Of a DNA stretch of 64,000 bases, positions 49,230 through 62,240 are shown one piece after another. A model generated the notes under the pieces. That model worked only from the letters and a program-made list of their open reading frames with translations. It had not been told where the DNA came from and did no database searches. The DNA lies in assembly GCA_030549775.1 (NCBI GenBank), contig CM060171.1:7029265-7093264 (forward strand). The letters are read 5' to 3'. Each line of letters starts with the position of its first letter. Position 1 is the first letter of the stretch. The DNA comes from Tamarix chinensis. Taxonomy: Eukaryota > Streptophyta > Magnoliopsida > Caryophyllales > Tamaricaceae. The position numbers and the translations under genes were made by a program.

Positions 49230-51046
49230 AGGTAAGTAATATTTCATTACTTCCAAAATTACAATACGTATGTACAATCGAAATAAGAACTATCAAAACA
49301 CAAAAATTATTTAAGGCTATCCACATATATTACTAAAAATCTATAAGATTTACAATGGGTCCTACTAGTTATCCGAGTAGCTAACTCCTTGACAATCAAA
49401 CATAAAATATAGTGAGGTTCACACTTTTTTTTTATGGAATATCATTTGGTTTCTCTCATGCTAAATGTGGTAGGAGATTGATGTAAATCAGAATCGAATA
49501 ATTATTCGTCTGCAAGTAGGTCCCCCACCACCTCTTATCATCCACTACATCACCATATTGAAAGTATAGTATCATGAGTACACCACATGTTCCTAATCTG
49601 AGGTAGCCAAATTTGCTTTTAAAAAGGAAAATAAAAAAACAAATGCTCAACTATTTTCTTATCGAAATCATAGAGAATACAAGTTTCATCTACTACGACC
49701 CTTGTTTTTGTCAATCTATCATTGGTACAAAACCTCTTTTAGATAGAAAACCAAGGGTGAAATTGATGTTTAGGAATAGAGATAAGGTTCCATATCACCT
49801 TATACCAATCCACCAGTTCTCCATGTAGTCTCGACATATCATAAACTTGTGAAATAATATATTTATCCTGCATGAGAATTTGGACATGCAAATTAGAAAT
49901 AAAAACAGGCAGGATCACAATCCTTAGATTTAGTAAACTCCTCAAGCACTAAGATATTGACATCGTTGTTTGCACTTGCCACATATCTCTACCATTGATG
50001 AAGTAAGTGTGTATCCATTTTACCCACAATGTGTCTTTTTTCATATGCAAGTTCCACAACAATCTCCCAATTACGACAATGTTCCACCATTCTAGGTCAA
50101 ATAAACCCATGCGCCCTTCCTTCTTAGGTCTTCATACAACACTCTAGGTAACAAGACATTTTTTAGTACCTAAATTCATCCTAGACCACAAAAAGGATCT
50201 TCATTTTGCATTAATAACAGCAATGGTCTTCTTTGGTATCAAATGCATAATACTCCAGTAAGATTGTATACCAAACAAAACTAATTTTACATGTTGCAAC
50301 CTCCCTACATAGCTAAGGAACCTGGTGCTCCAAGAATTCAAACTAGTAGCGAATTTATCCAATACTTTATGATACTTTATTGCCTTTAAGGTGCTACCAG
50401 AGAGGGGGAGTTTACTAGTAGTGTTCCATGTGGTATATGAGTGTGGTCAAACAGGTTTTTCTTAGTCATTTTATCCACCGAAACATCATAATAGATGGAG
50501 CTTTTACCGGTATTGCGATATAAACTACAAACTTCAGAAATTTTGAGAAAAGTATCATATAAAATTAGTACCGAAGGGATATCACATCGACAGAAGAAAA
50601 GGATGTCATCAGTAAAAAGAAGATATATCAATTTGATCATCCACTAAACCATCATAATAGATGGAGCTTTTACTTATATTGAGATATAAACTAGAGACTT
50701 CAGAAATTGTGAGAAAAGTCTCATACAAAATCAATATCGAAGGGATATCACATCAATAGAAGGAAATGATGTCATTGGTAAAAAGAAGAGATATCAATTT
50801 GATCTTCTTACACTTAGGGTGTGGATAAGATTTTGGATTACTCCATAAATTCCCAATTGGTCAATTGAGATACTCCATCGCTATCACAAATAAATAGGGT
50901 GAAGTGGGGTCAACCTATCTCGGTCCTTTTTGTGCTTTTAATGACTTATGTAAAGCACCATTCAAACTCAGGGAGTAGCTCACTATTGTAAAACAAATCA
51001 TGACCAACGTAATATAATGAATTAGAAAATTTATGGAAAGGAGCAT
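49230..51046 (-). pseudogene. LINE (non-LTR retrotransposon) 3' part: reverse transcriptase end and zf-RVT domain, broken
   Basis: Read on the minus strand, the order is RT then C-terminal domain. SPYLFVIAMEY lies near 50860-50920. The catalytic block LLFTDDILFFCR, where plant LINEs have FADD, lies in 50386-50640, followed by LILYDTFLKISEVCSLY and KSSIYY. Downstream are EGRMGLFDLEWWN and LLWNLHMKKDTLWVKWIHTYF (50000-50110), and a zf-RVT-like VDETCILYDFDKKIVEHLFFYFPF (about 49620-49700). Stops and frameshifts occur throughout. It is 5' truncated by the LTR beginning at 51047. The ancestral role was target-primed reverse transcription. Confidence 0.85.
50473..50808. repeat. Tandem duplication of about 168 bp inside the LINE RT region
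   Basis: 50473-50640 and 50641-50808 align over their length, both starting CCAC-AAACCATCATAATAGATGG-like and ending in AGATATATCAATTTGATC. The duplicated part includes the RT catalytic block. Confidence 0.8.
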
Positions 51047-52386
51047 TATAACACCCCAAAATTTACTACTGAATTTTTTTTTTATTTTACAGAGGAAGTA
51101 TAAATCAAATAATCGGGTGTTACCGTCATAATTAACATAAATCTGGCTTACTAGTCTATCCTTATGTCAATCACAAGGCAAAAAAATTTAAAATACTCAA
51201 TTGGAAAAAAAAGAATACAAGAGGAGTTTCATAAACTTAAATACTAGTTCGGAGATTAATTCCGAATACAATAATCCAAAATTAAGACAAAAGGGATACT
51301 ATGGGTCTAAGAGTCCCAAAAGGGTATTCGCGTAAAACCAACATCCCAATAAACATGACTCTATGCCTAAAATCCCTAATACATAAAATCACTCCACCCC
51401 ATACAAAGCATCATAAGCTATAAAATCAATCGCTTGGTCCTCATCAACCTGAACATAAACATTTGAGTTACCTGCTCGTGGGAATGAACAACACCTATGA
51501 AAAGGATGATCAGTATGCTACATACTAAGTAAGGTAACAATACATTCAAACACAAGGAAAACATATAATTACATGAATTCATAGCGGAAAGCAGCAGACA
51601 TGTGAGATACAATAATTGATATAGGGTAATGACTGATTTTGGATTCGTACCATTAGAATATAACATGATTCATTCTTTTATTTACGTTGAATTCAAGAAC
51701 CCTACTATTCTCAATCTATGGAATGGTTATCCAAATTTTACAATCCTAGCACAGTACGCTCCTGACCACTATTTTCTACTGGTGGAATGGTTATCAATAT
51801 ATAAAATCACAGGGTAGAATGATCTCAACCACTATTCTCGTCTGATGGACAGATAGGTACTATTGGGCCTGACTTAAGTAGTCTTTCACTTTAATTGATT
51901 AGTATCTTATCCATGATTGTGATATTTCTTGCGATTTATTTTAGATTGATTTCAACGACCTCACTATTCTCAATTAGTGGAACGGTTATCAATATATGCA
52001 ACTCCAGGACATAACGCTCCTAGTCACTATTTTCATCTGGTGAAATGGAGAGGTATAACTAGTCTCGACTCAGGTGATATTTTACTTTAAATGATTAGTA
52101 TCTTATTCATAACTGGTTTGATGAGTACAAAACATAATTAAGGCAAGCAATACATCAACATACAGATATTAAGACGATAACAGAGCAGGATGATAACGAC
52201 GAAGAAGGTAGTGCTTGGTGGCTGTGATGGTGCATGGTGATGGAGGTGGTGGTTCGGTCATTGAAACAGAGCAGGACGATAACGACGAAGAAGAAGTAGA
52301 AGAAGATGGCTCGGGAAAGTTTGTCAGCTTGATAGGAAATGTGAAAAATGAGGTGAACAAATAAGGGAGGAAGAGAGATGGAGGTG

Positions 52387-52422
<36 letters not shown>

Positions 52423-52569
52423 TGTACGAAAAGGAATGGTAAGAGAAGGCTGACGGTGATGGTGATCAACATGGCATGAGGATATGCAAAGGTAAAGAAG
52501 AAACATGGCAGGGAAAGGATGGTAGGGTAGTAGAGGTACAAGGGAGAGATGGTGGGAGGTGATAGTTGA
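51047..52569 (-). mobile_element. 3' part of a minus-strand family LTR (rest beyond nested insertions, off window)
   Basis: It opens TATAACACCCCAAAATTTAC, the inverse LTR end, directly after LINE sequence. Worn array units lie at 51690-52050, the hairpin cluster at 51475-51540 and a G-rich segment at 52170-52565. It is interrupted at 52570 by the next LTR, and its other end is not in the window. ORFs at 51418-51666 and 52155-52683 are chance. Confidence 0.7.
52391..52421. repeat. (GT)n microsatellite
   Basis: About 15 uninterrupted GT units within the G-rich LTR segment. Confidence 0.95.
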
Positions 52570-53103
52570 TGTAACACCCCCAAAATTCACTACTAAAAAA
52601 TTTCGTTTTATTAAAATAATTAGCGGAAGTGGAATAATAAAACTGTAAATTCTAGGTATATTGCCGCTATACTTAGTACCCACGAATGAAACCCTCCAGT
52701 ACTATAGTATTGAGTAACCCTTTAAAACACATTTAAAAGTAGGCCCGCAATGCAACAGATGATACACCACTATATACATATATAATGAGAGGTGCATACA
52801 TAATATTCATATTCATACATTCATATACTTAACAAGTCCATCAAATATAAATGGGTCAAAACGTACAATCAATACTTCTAGGCCTTAAGCCATTAGTCCA
52901 TCATTAATCAATCATATCTCGGATTATAATATATCCATGTGAGTGTGGGAACCTCACTATTATAGCTGGTGGACCAGAATACATATAGGGCAGAACACTC
53001 TTAACCACTATTATTGCCGGTGGACCAGTCTCTAGGGCAGAACGCTCCTGGCCACTATTATTCGCCGGTGGACTAGTCTGGCCCCAACTCACATGGTGTT
53101 CCT
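52570..53103 (-). mobile_element. Start of a minus-strand LTR that resumes at 62557 and leaves the window
   Basis: TGTAACACCCCCAAAATTC at 52570 is the inverse LTR terminus. A block of about 250 bp present in the copy at 53104 (53215-53470) is missing here, so TTAGTACC joins CACGAATG directly at about 52680. Array units occur at 52950-53085. It is interrupted by the LTR at 53104 between GTTCC and its duplicate. Confidence 0.75.
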
Positions 53104-53749
53104 GTAACACCCCCAAAATTCACTACTGAAAAATTTCATTTAATTAAAAGAAAATAGCGGAAGCAAAATAATAAAACTGTGAATTCTGGAGATATTACCA
53201 CCATACTTAGTACCAGACCAGTTCACTCCTACCGTTCCAGTACCAAGTGCTAAGGCTAAAAGAGAAAAGAATACAACTTACAGGAAACTCAAACCAATGA
53301 TTAAATTCGAGTAGTGCAATTAAACATTTATACGAGTATAATCCACCAATGGTGGTTACAAATCAATAAATACATTGAAACCATAAATCTTAAAGGGGAA
53401 GGAATACAACACTAGAATTTACCGGATAGTATCTTACGCTCTTTCCCGAGAGCCCACTTGAATAGGCAGGGGCCCCATGAATGGAACCCTTCAGTACTAC
53501 GGTACTGAGTAACCCTTTAAATCACACTTAACAGCAAACCCGTAATGTAATACATGATACTACATACACATGTAATGAAAGGTGAATACTAAATGTCCAC
53601 GTTTATACAACCACATACTTAACAAAGCAATCGAATATTAATAGGTCATAGAGAACAACCGATATGTCTGGGCCTTAAGCCCTTAACCCGTCATTATCAA
53701 TCATATCGGATTATAATTATTCGTGTGAGTACGGGAACCCCACTATCAT

Positions 53750-54110
53750 AGCCGGTGGAACGGTCATGCAGGGCAAAATGCTCCTGGCCATTATTATTTG
53801 CCGGTGGACCGGTCATGCAGGGCAAAACGCTCCTGGCCACTATTATTCGCCGGTGGACCGGTCTGGCCCCGACTCACATCATATTCCACTATAAGTGATT
53901 AGTATTTTTCATAATTTATTCACAGCCAAATCAAATTTATTGAGCTCGGGACCCCCACTATTCTGGCCGGTGGATCGGAATACAAATGTACATCATCTAG
54001 GGTAAAAAACATCCCGAGCCACTATTATATCCGGTGGATCGGTACTCATAAATATCTTCCAAGGAAAAACCTCCTAGGCCACTATTATATCCGGTGGATC
54101 GGTACTCATA
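53750..54110 (-). repeat. CCGGTCCACCGG array (inverse)
   Basis: Five to six units with GCCGGTGGACCGGTC or TCCGGTGGATCGGTAC words and CCACTATTAT, split by the usual spacer at about 53870-53960. Confidence 0.8.
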
Positions 54111-55029
54111 ATATATAATTCAACTAGGCCTCACTCATTAAAGATTATTGTTTTTCCTTTTTAATCAGCACAACAATTCCATTTATCTGCCTCGATAGGG
54201 AGATCAAGATCCCGTGACACAAAGGTACATCGGTCGCACTGGTGCATAAAAGCTACTCATTACCCTTCAGCTATCAACCTAGGGACGCAAAGGTACGCTG
54301 ATCGTATTGGTGTATAAAGCTAACTGTAATACCCCCAAATTTACTACTGAAAAATTTCGTTTAAGTCAAATGTTTTAGCAGAAGCGAACAAATAAAAATC
54401 GTAACTTGGGGTATTACCGCCACACTTAGTATTAGACCGGTTCGTTCCTACCGTTCCGATACTAAGTGCTAAGGCTAAACCAAAAGTCATAAAACGTGAA
54501 ACATTAACCATAATTGCACCATTAACCCAATGTTCATAAAGACGGGGTTTCAACCACGATAGAGTATCATTAAGATTACAATTTTAAAAGTCCCATTTTT
54601 GAAACACAACACAACATAAGTACAACAAGCTAAAATAGACGGTAAATAAAAAAAAGGGGAATAAAGGAGTCCGGCCAACTCGCTCTCGGCCCCAACCAGG
54701 AAAGACTCATCACTCGGCCCCACCGGATGCCTCGTAGGTATCGTAGGCATCGAACAAGTGGTCTCCTACCTGCACAAGGTCAGATGGGCCCTCTGCTCGT
54801 GGGAATGAGCAGCACCCATGAAACGGGTGATCAGTACGCTACGTACTGAGTAAGGTAACAGACGAGCTAAGGCCAACGCATACACACAGGATACATGTTT
54901 AACACATCAACATCACACAAGGGCGAGTAAGTGAAAAGCTACTTTCATACTTATTCCTTGTCTGTTATATCTTGTTATGGGAATAATTTATTTTCACGCA
55001 TTCTTCATTTATCCCTGTAAGCACGGGGA

Positions 55030-55400
55030 CCCCACTATTATAGCTGGTGGACCGGAAATCGAACCCCAGAGTAAGACGCCTCTGGCCACTATTATAGCCG
55101 GTGGAACGGAAATCGAACCCCAGGGCAAAACGCCTCTGGCCACTATTCTAACCGGTGGAATGGACTGGCCCCGCACTTACATGGTGTTCCACTGTAAGTA
55201 GTTAGTATCTTTCCCATGGATTAATTTATTCGTTTGGGTCTGTCGAGCCCGAATCCCCCACTATTATAGCCGGTGGACCGGAAATACACACCCAGGGCAG
55301 AACGCCTCTGGCCACTATTATAGCCGGTGGACCGGAAATCGAACCCCAGGGCAAAACGCCTCTGGCCACTATTCTAACCGGTGGAACGGACTGGGTCGGG
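55030..55400 (-). repeat. CCGGTCCACCGG array (inverse)
   Basis: Six units with GCCGGTGGACCGGAAAT or GCCGGTGGAACGGAAAT, then CCAGGGCAAAACGCCTCTGG. Very close to the array at 27670-28090 read on the other strand. Confidence 0.85.
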
Positions 55401-56654
55401 CTCATTAGTCTTTCGCTTTACGTAATTAATGTCTTATTCATATCTTATTAAATCACATCACGCCCCTGGCATGCATGCCGGTAGTGTGCTACTTCTCCCT
55501 TCCAGAAGTACCGTCCCATATGTTGGGACCATATCTCCCTTTTCACTCGACATCAGACCCATACCTCCCCTTACATTTGACATCCATCCCCGAGGCTATA
55601 GACCCTCTCAACACGTATGGCATTAACTCCGTACGTTCTTGTCTCTCTAGGGTTCCTCCCCGGGAGCCCTAATCGGCCTAGGTGGCCCGACCCCCCCTCG
55701 TACCAATCTAACATCACTCCATCCTCCACCTCGCCCTCATTCTCCTAGAAGGTCCCCCAATACAATACTTTATCACCCCGATTCACGTATGAACTACAAA
55801 CCCAGTTGTCGTCGAAACCCTAGCTAGCTGGCCGAAACCCTAGCACGTTACTTCCTCAACAAGCAACCCCCTCTTTCATCCCCGAACTTCTTCCCTTATT
55901 TAAGAAAACCATACTCGTCCATTATATAGGTGGATTCGCACTCTCGACAACCTTACTCCATCCTCCCTCGCTTACTTCCACCCTGGTACCATTCAAGTTA
56001 CCCATTCCCTCTCAAACCCTAACCAGGCTCTTGGGCGCCCCTACTCCGGCCCATGTAATATTCTACCCCCAGGTTTCCAACATCCCTTGGACTCTCCCAA
56101 CCCTCACTTAACACCCTCATCCCCCTTTTTCAACGTAAGGATTATACCCATGCAAGCTCTAATCCCCCCCCATGCAAACTTCCCCTAGGGTCCAATTCCC
56201 GTATTCTCCCCTTATCATACCACGCTACTAACCCTAGCATGCATATCCTAGAGGGCCATAACAAGTCACATTAACGGCATCAACGATAAACATGGAACAT
56301 GGCATACACGTATAATATAAGACACACACAATATACCTCGTGATCCGTGCTGCGCTACACCAAGACAAGTTATTCGTAACACATGCATGATACGTATCAA
56401 CATGGCATACTCAACATTCACCCACACATTATATCACACATTAAAACAAGGCCATAGCTTCGTCCTTACCTAACACGACATCGGCCTTGGAGCACGCTCC
56501 TACGTCTCCTCCGGGTGTCGACTTGATTCGCCTATAAAAAGGGGAAACTAGAGGTTAAATTTCCTCTAACAAGGCGCTATTCCCTTACTTTACTCTTCTC
56601 TAACTTCTTTGTTAGTGCTAAGAGAGTACCAATTTTACTAATGGCTACCAGGAG

Positions 56655-57111
56655 TTAAAGTAGTAATAGTAGTAATACTAACCATAAAAAATAGGGATAA
56701 TAGAAATGCTACTAGTAGTAACTACAAGGATAATAATGTTAATCGTACTAGTAATAGTAACAAGATAATAATAACTATAGTCATAGTTAGGGTATTAAAT
56801 ATAGGAATAATATTAATAATCATAATAATAATAATCGTAAAAGTGGTAACAATAGTAACCATAATAGTATTACCGACAATATTAATATTAATAGTTATAA
56901 TAACACTAGGTGTAACAATAATAACAATGCTAATAATGTTAAGAATGATGATATTAATAATAGTAATGATAATAATGATAATAATAATAATGATGATGAT
57001 AATAATAACAACAATAATAATAATAATGGTAATAATAATAATAATAACAGTAACAATAATATTACTAATGAGGAAAATAATAATAATAATGATAATAATA
57101 ATAATAATGAA

Positions 57112-57151
<40 letters not shown>

Positions 57152-57212
57152 GTAATAATAAAGATAATATTAATAATAATCATAATAAGGCTATTGGTAA
57201 TAATTATCAATA
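56655..57212. repeat. Imperfect (AAT)n tract of about 560 bp
   Basis: Almost pure AAT/ATA/TAA trinucleotides with scattered G and C, densest at 57075-57160. The isoleucine-rich ORFs on both strands (56722-57231 and 56843-57343) result from it. Confidence 0.9.
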
Positions 57213-58667
57213 TTAATTCATTAACTCTCATTAGTCAGGGTTTTTGGTCCAAGGAGGTGGAGTCAACCTGGTGGTGCGGTGGCGCCGGCGGCGGCGGAAT
57301 AAGAATATGGGGAGGTGTTTGTGGAGGCTGTTGGAGAGAGTAGTAGGGTAAGCAGGGGGCGTAGGGAGCTAGGATAGGGTCTCCTAGTGGTTTTAGGGGG
57401 TGGTGAGGGTGCTGCCAGCGTCGGCACAACCGGCGGCGGCGGCGCGAAGGTGGCGCGGGCTGGAGGGGTCGATTTTGGGGAGTGGTTTTCGCACGGCCAG
57501 GGCGGCACGTGCGGCGAGAGGTAATGTGTCTAAGGTGGTTGGTTGAACAGAGGGGAGTGCAGGGAAGAGGTTGGTGGCGCGGGCAGGTGGGAACGGCGGT
57601 CGGAGGCGGGGAATAGGGCGGTTGAAGGTCGGGCGGCGTGTTTCAGAGTTTCTCTAGGTTCCAGGTTTTCGAACCCGATCTACGCGGTGGAGGGGTCAAT
57701 TTATAGGCCAAACCGAGGGAGAAACGACAAGGCCACGTGGGAGGTTAGGTGGGTTAGGTTCGGGGGAGGTCGTCCGGCGCAGGTCTGCCGTTGCAGACCG
57801 AACCTCTTCGGAGAAGAAGACAGGGGTTGCGTGCGGGGAAATTGGCTGCATCGATCGGTCACATCCAATGGGAGGTCAACGGGGATGAAAAGACAAAAAG
57901 AATGATGGAAAAGACGTGTCGTCGCCGCTGCGTTTTCCGGCGAAAATTTTAGTTGCAGGCGGCGACGGACGACGGCGTCGCGAGGAAGAAGAAGGAGAAG
58001 AAAGGGCTGGACCGGCGGTCCAGGGGAAAGAAAGAAAGGGAAGGGGAACCGGCCGGACCGCGGCGTTTATTTCCTTAATTATTGAAACGCTGCGTTTTGG
58101 GCGAATTTTGGGGAAAACGCAGAGTTCGCGTCGTCAGGCAACGGTTATCTTTCTTTGCTTGGGGAGCAGCGTTTCGGCGGGGTGGGAGGCGAAACGCTGC
58201 GCTTTGTTTCCAGGGCGAAGGGGCGGTGCTGGGCCGCGGGAAGGAGGAAAGGAGAAAGGGGCGTTGGGCCGTGCGCTGGCCCAACGGGCGAGAAAGGGGG
58301 GAGAAAAGGAGAAAAAGGAAGAAGGAAGGAAAGGAAAAAGGGAGAGAAATTAATTTATTTTATTTTATTTTAGTATTTTATTTGTATAAATATTTAGAGT
58401 ATTTACTTTAGGTGCTTTGAGTAAGAATATTTAAATAATTAAATAAAATATTTATCCTCCTTTTAGATTATTTTAAGGCCCAAAAATATATATATGTATA
58501 TACATATAATTACTTGTATAAAGGTACCCTTGTAATTATCTTAAGATTCTTATTAGCTTGCCCACAAAATCCTTCTTAATTTATAAAGAGTAGTATATTA
58601 AATAAATTCCCCAATAATCCTTATTTATTAACTTATTTCCTAAAATAATTAGTTCTAGGGTATTTCA

Positions 58668-59150
58668 CTAACTCAGTACCCTACCGACAAGGACACCTAA
58701 TCCTTAAGTATGCATACCCTCTAACTAGGTTTGTAGAGCTAGATAGAGTAGATATAGGGCCTGGCTGGGGTAGAAAGGCACTCCAGCAAATACCAAATAA
58801 TTGTGGGCTAAACCACGTCTTTAGGGTAGAGACCCCTAAAGAGCCACCATTCCCAATCTCGAGGTCTTTCACTTTAAGTATTAGTATCTTAATTAAGGGT
58901 GATCACAGAAGCACAACAATCATATAATTATTCACTTTTAATCGTTCGGATTTCATCAGACATTTCTTATTCAAATAGTTGTCCAAGGTAACACAGAAGA
59001 ATCATTAAGGCCATCTTAATCTCATCTAATTTCGAATTAGAATTCGTTCTCGTGATACCTACTAATCATCAAATACTCTTACATCGCTAATCAACGTTAT
59101 TTGAGTCATATTATGAAATTCCACAATCACAACGACATATTAGGTACAAA
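58668..59150 (-). repeat. LTR block repeated at 63298-63780
   Basis: Both start CTAACTCAGTACCCTACCGACAAG-like and share GGGCTAAACCACGTCTTTAG and GATCTCGAGGTCTTTCAC, then the same order of words for over 450 bp. They are the same LTR portion in two nested copies; a further copy in plus orientation lies at 31300-31560. Confidence 0.85.
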
Positions 59151-60310
59151 CTACTCATTTGCCCCTTACTTATATAATTGCTAAGTCATCCCTTCCTTAC
59201 TTGACAAATTACCATGTTACCCTCCTTGTTACATAATTACCAAATTACCCCTTATTCAATTTAGGTTACTAAGTTATTTCTCATACTTATTGGGTCACTA
59301 ATCCCCCTTCATAATTATTACTCTTAATATACTTTCCATTTAGTTGGTCAGATTATCACTTTGCCCTTTCTCCTTTATTATAATTAGTAAATTATCCTTG
59401 AGTTAGTCAAATTATCAAATTACCCTTCCTCATTATCCTAATTACCAAATTAACCCTTTATTTAGTTAATTACCAAATTACCGTCCTCTATTATCAATTA
59501 CCAAACTACCCTTATTTATTGTCAAAATCACCAAATTATCCTTTGGTTGGTTAAATTACCAAATTACCCTTTTATATGATCATAATTACCATTTTACCCT
59601 TCTCCATTATTAAATTTACCAAATTACCCTTTGGTTATCTAAATTACCAAATTGCCCTTCTTAATTGTCATAATTACTAAACTACCCTACTCCATTATCA
59701 AAATTATGAAAATACCTTCTAGTCGGTTAAATTACTAAATTACTCCTCACATTTATCATATTTACCATTTTACCTTTCTCCATTATTACATTATCAAATT
59801 ACCCTTTAGTTATTTAAATTATTATTTTACCCTTCTCAATTATTATAATTACCAAGTTACTCCTTTCCAATTTTCACTTTTACCCCTTTTATTTATAAAA
59901 TTACCATCTTACCCCTTTACTTTCAAATTTACCATTTTACCCCTTAACTTCCAAAAATTACCATAACACCCTTTCACTTATAAAGGTTACCACTTTATCC
60001 TTAATTACGAAATTACTATTTTACCTCTTTTAATTTCTAAATTACCATTTTGCCCTTTAATCACAAAATTACTATTTTGCCCTTTAATTACAAAATTACA
60101 ATTTTACCCGTTATTCACAAAATTACCATTTTCCCCCTTTAATTATGAACTTACCATTTTACCTCCTTACTTCTAAAATGACCAATTTATCTCTTACTTC
60201 CAAAATTACCATTTATCTTTTTATTAACAAATTTACTATTTTACCCTTACCTCCAAAATTACCATAATACCCTTTTTAATTAAGAATTATCTTTTTTCCC
60301 TTAGTACACC
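59150..60310. repeat. Minisatellite with ATTACCAAATTACCCTT core
   Basis: Dozens of imperfect units of about 20-27 bp, each with ATTACCATTTTACCC or ATTACCAAATTACCC followed by a short T-rich spacer. A second copy, in the outer LTR, starts at about 63780 and runs to the window end. Confidence 0.85.
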
Positions 60311-60940
60311 ACTTATATTAAATTATTATTATTACTACATAAAATATTAATATTAACTCCTCATCCACCGCTCTTATAATTAATATAACATTATTAGCAC
60401 CCATATATATATTAGGCCATATTCTTGTATAAGATACCTTACTAAAATCCCCTAAGGCTTCCAAAATATTAATCATGCATTAAGAATTACAATAGCATAA
60501 TATAACATGGTTAATACTTAACATTTTCATTAACAACCAAACTCTTATCCTAAATAATATTTCCATACATAGCAATAATCTATTATGCTTCCTTTTCGTC
60601 AATCAACACAAGAACCACATATATCATATTAAACAACATAAACCAAGCATAAGAATATATTAAAAATCCTAATGTGCTAACATACGTTAATTCATGCGTT
60701 TAAGTGGGATTTAACGATTACCTTGATTCTCAAAAAAATGAACCTTACCGGTATTCCTGTTAAAGGTTCAAGCTTTGATTATCAAAACCAATACCTAAAA
60801 ATAATATCCAGATTTATTACATTAGAAATAATAAAATCAAAGTATAAAACTTTATAATGCTTAATTAATCAAATACTTAAGTTAAAATCATTATACCTTA
60901 AAATTATTAAAAAAATAGATCAAAAAATGTAGAAACTCAT
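60310..60940. other. AT-rich LTR segment, no gene seen
   Basis: Low-complexity AT-rich sequence between the minisatellite and the G-rich part of the LTR at 53104-62556; no ORF or motif stands out. Confidence 0.5.
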
Positions 60941-62240
60941 GTTGCTAATGTAGCATGAGCTGCATGCAAAGAAATGAGGAGGAGGGGGCTCGAAGGTGGT
61001 GAAGGAGGAAAAATGGGCAATTTCGGGGTTAGAATTTTTAGGCTAGGAAAAGAGGCATGTGGGGGAGGATTTAAGGCAAGGGAATGGTGCAGAGGTGGAG
61101 AGGGGGTGTAAGTGGTGGTCGGGGAAGGGTTGATGGCAGCTAAAGGTGGTGGAGGCGGTGGCAGCAAAGCTGCGAAGGTGGCGGCCGAGGAGGGAGGTTG
61201 AGATGGGGGCTGGTGAGGAAGGAAAATGGGGAGGGAAAACAAGGGCCTGTGGGTGGTGGTTTCGGCCAAATGACGATTGGGGGTGGTAGAGGGAGTTGTA
61301 GGGATTATTGTGGTGGCTTAGGTGGCGGCATAGGCGGCGGAACGGTGGCGGATCGGGGCTACACAGGGTGGTTGCCGAGAAGGGGGGTAAAGAAGAGAAA
61401 AAGAAGAGAAGAGGAAGAAGGGGGATGCGGGGTGGCTCGATGGGGGCTGTGATTGGTCGGGGGTGAGTAAAGGGTGGCAAGAGGTGGTGGTTGAGGCAGC
61501 AGAAGTGGTGGAGATGGGCGGCGAAACAAAAATAGGTGGAGAGAGGGGAGGAGAAGAAAGGGAGAAAAGGAGGGTTGGGGAGCATGGGGAGTTCAGGAAA
61601 AAAATGTAGAACGGGCAGGGAGGGAGGAAGAAGTAGAAGAGGAAGAGAAGGGAGGGGATAGGGAGCTCGAGGGGTGGCGGTAGGTGGTAGAGGAATGGCG
61701 GTTGCAGGGAGAGGGAGAAGGAAGGCATGGCAAGGTATGGGGGAAAGGAGAAATGGTGGGGTCAGGATGGGGTAGATAAATGGCGGGAGAGAGAGAGAGG
61801 GAGAGGTAGGGAGATCAACGGGGGAGTGGGAGTTGCAGGTGGAGTGGCAAAAATGGTGGAGGATGGCCGAGATTCTCGCCAGGGAAAGAGGAAGAAGAAG
61901 AAGGGAAGAAGAAAGAAGGAGAATCGGGGAGGGGGCTAATGCACGACGGGTGGCTGAGGGAAAAGAAACGGGTCGGCCTGGTTGAGGAAGAAAGGAAAGA
62001 AAAGAAAGGGGGCAGGCCGGTTTGCGTGGGAGAAGGAAGAAAGGAGCCGGGCAGGGGAAAGGAAAAAGGAAAGGAGGGAGGAGGGGGAGAGACGGGCCGA
62101 CGACCTAGCGCAGGAGGGAGGCATAACAGGCTAGCCATTCGCAGCCCAAGGAAGGAAAGGAAAAAAGAAAGAAAAGAGAAAAAGGAGAAAAAGGAGGAGG
62201 AAAAAGGGAAAAAGGAAAAAAGAAAAAGAAAATGGAATTA
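60940..62240 (-). repeat. G/A-rich (inverse C/T-rich) LTR leader segment
   Basis: Strong purine bias on the plus strand (GGTGGnGG, GAAGAAG, GGAAAGG). Equivalent, by position, to 12660-13270 in the minus LTR and to 21570-22080 in plus orientation. The proline/serine-rich minus-strand ORFs (60937-62138) follow composition only. Confidence 0.7.

Larger units (their letters stand above)
54325..58667 (-). mobile_element. Solo LTR of 4343 bp with perfect TSD CTAAC
   Basis: It opens TGTAATACCCCCAAATTTAC at 54325 and closes TCTAGGGTATTTCA at 58667. CTAAC flanks it at 54320-54324 and 58668-58672, and joining the flanks restores the sequence seen uninterrupted at 63293-63315. In reverse order it holds the terminal stem (54423-54432 with 54459-54468), the hairpin cluster (54793-54850), an array (55030-55400), an AAT tract (56655-57212) and a GC-rich segment (57240-58340). 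ORFs at 57235-58411 follow GC-rich low complexity and encode no known domain. Confidence 0.9.

Noticed and set aside
56722..57343. Long isoleucine-rich ORFs on both strands
   Set aside because: Produced by the AAT repeat tract.
57543..58411. Arg/Gly-rich ORFs of 109-145 codons
   Set aside because: GC-rich low-complexity segment of a solo LTR with overlapping frames on both strands.
59150..60310. Interstitial telomere array
   Set aside because: The unit is ATTACC-based and irregular, not the plant CCCTAAA heptamer.
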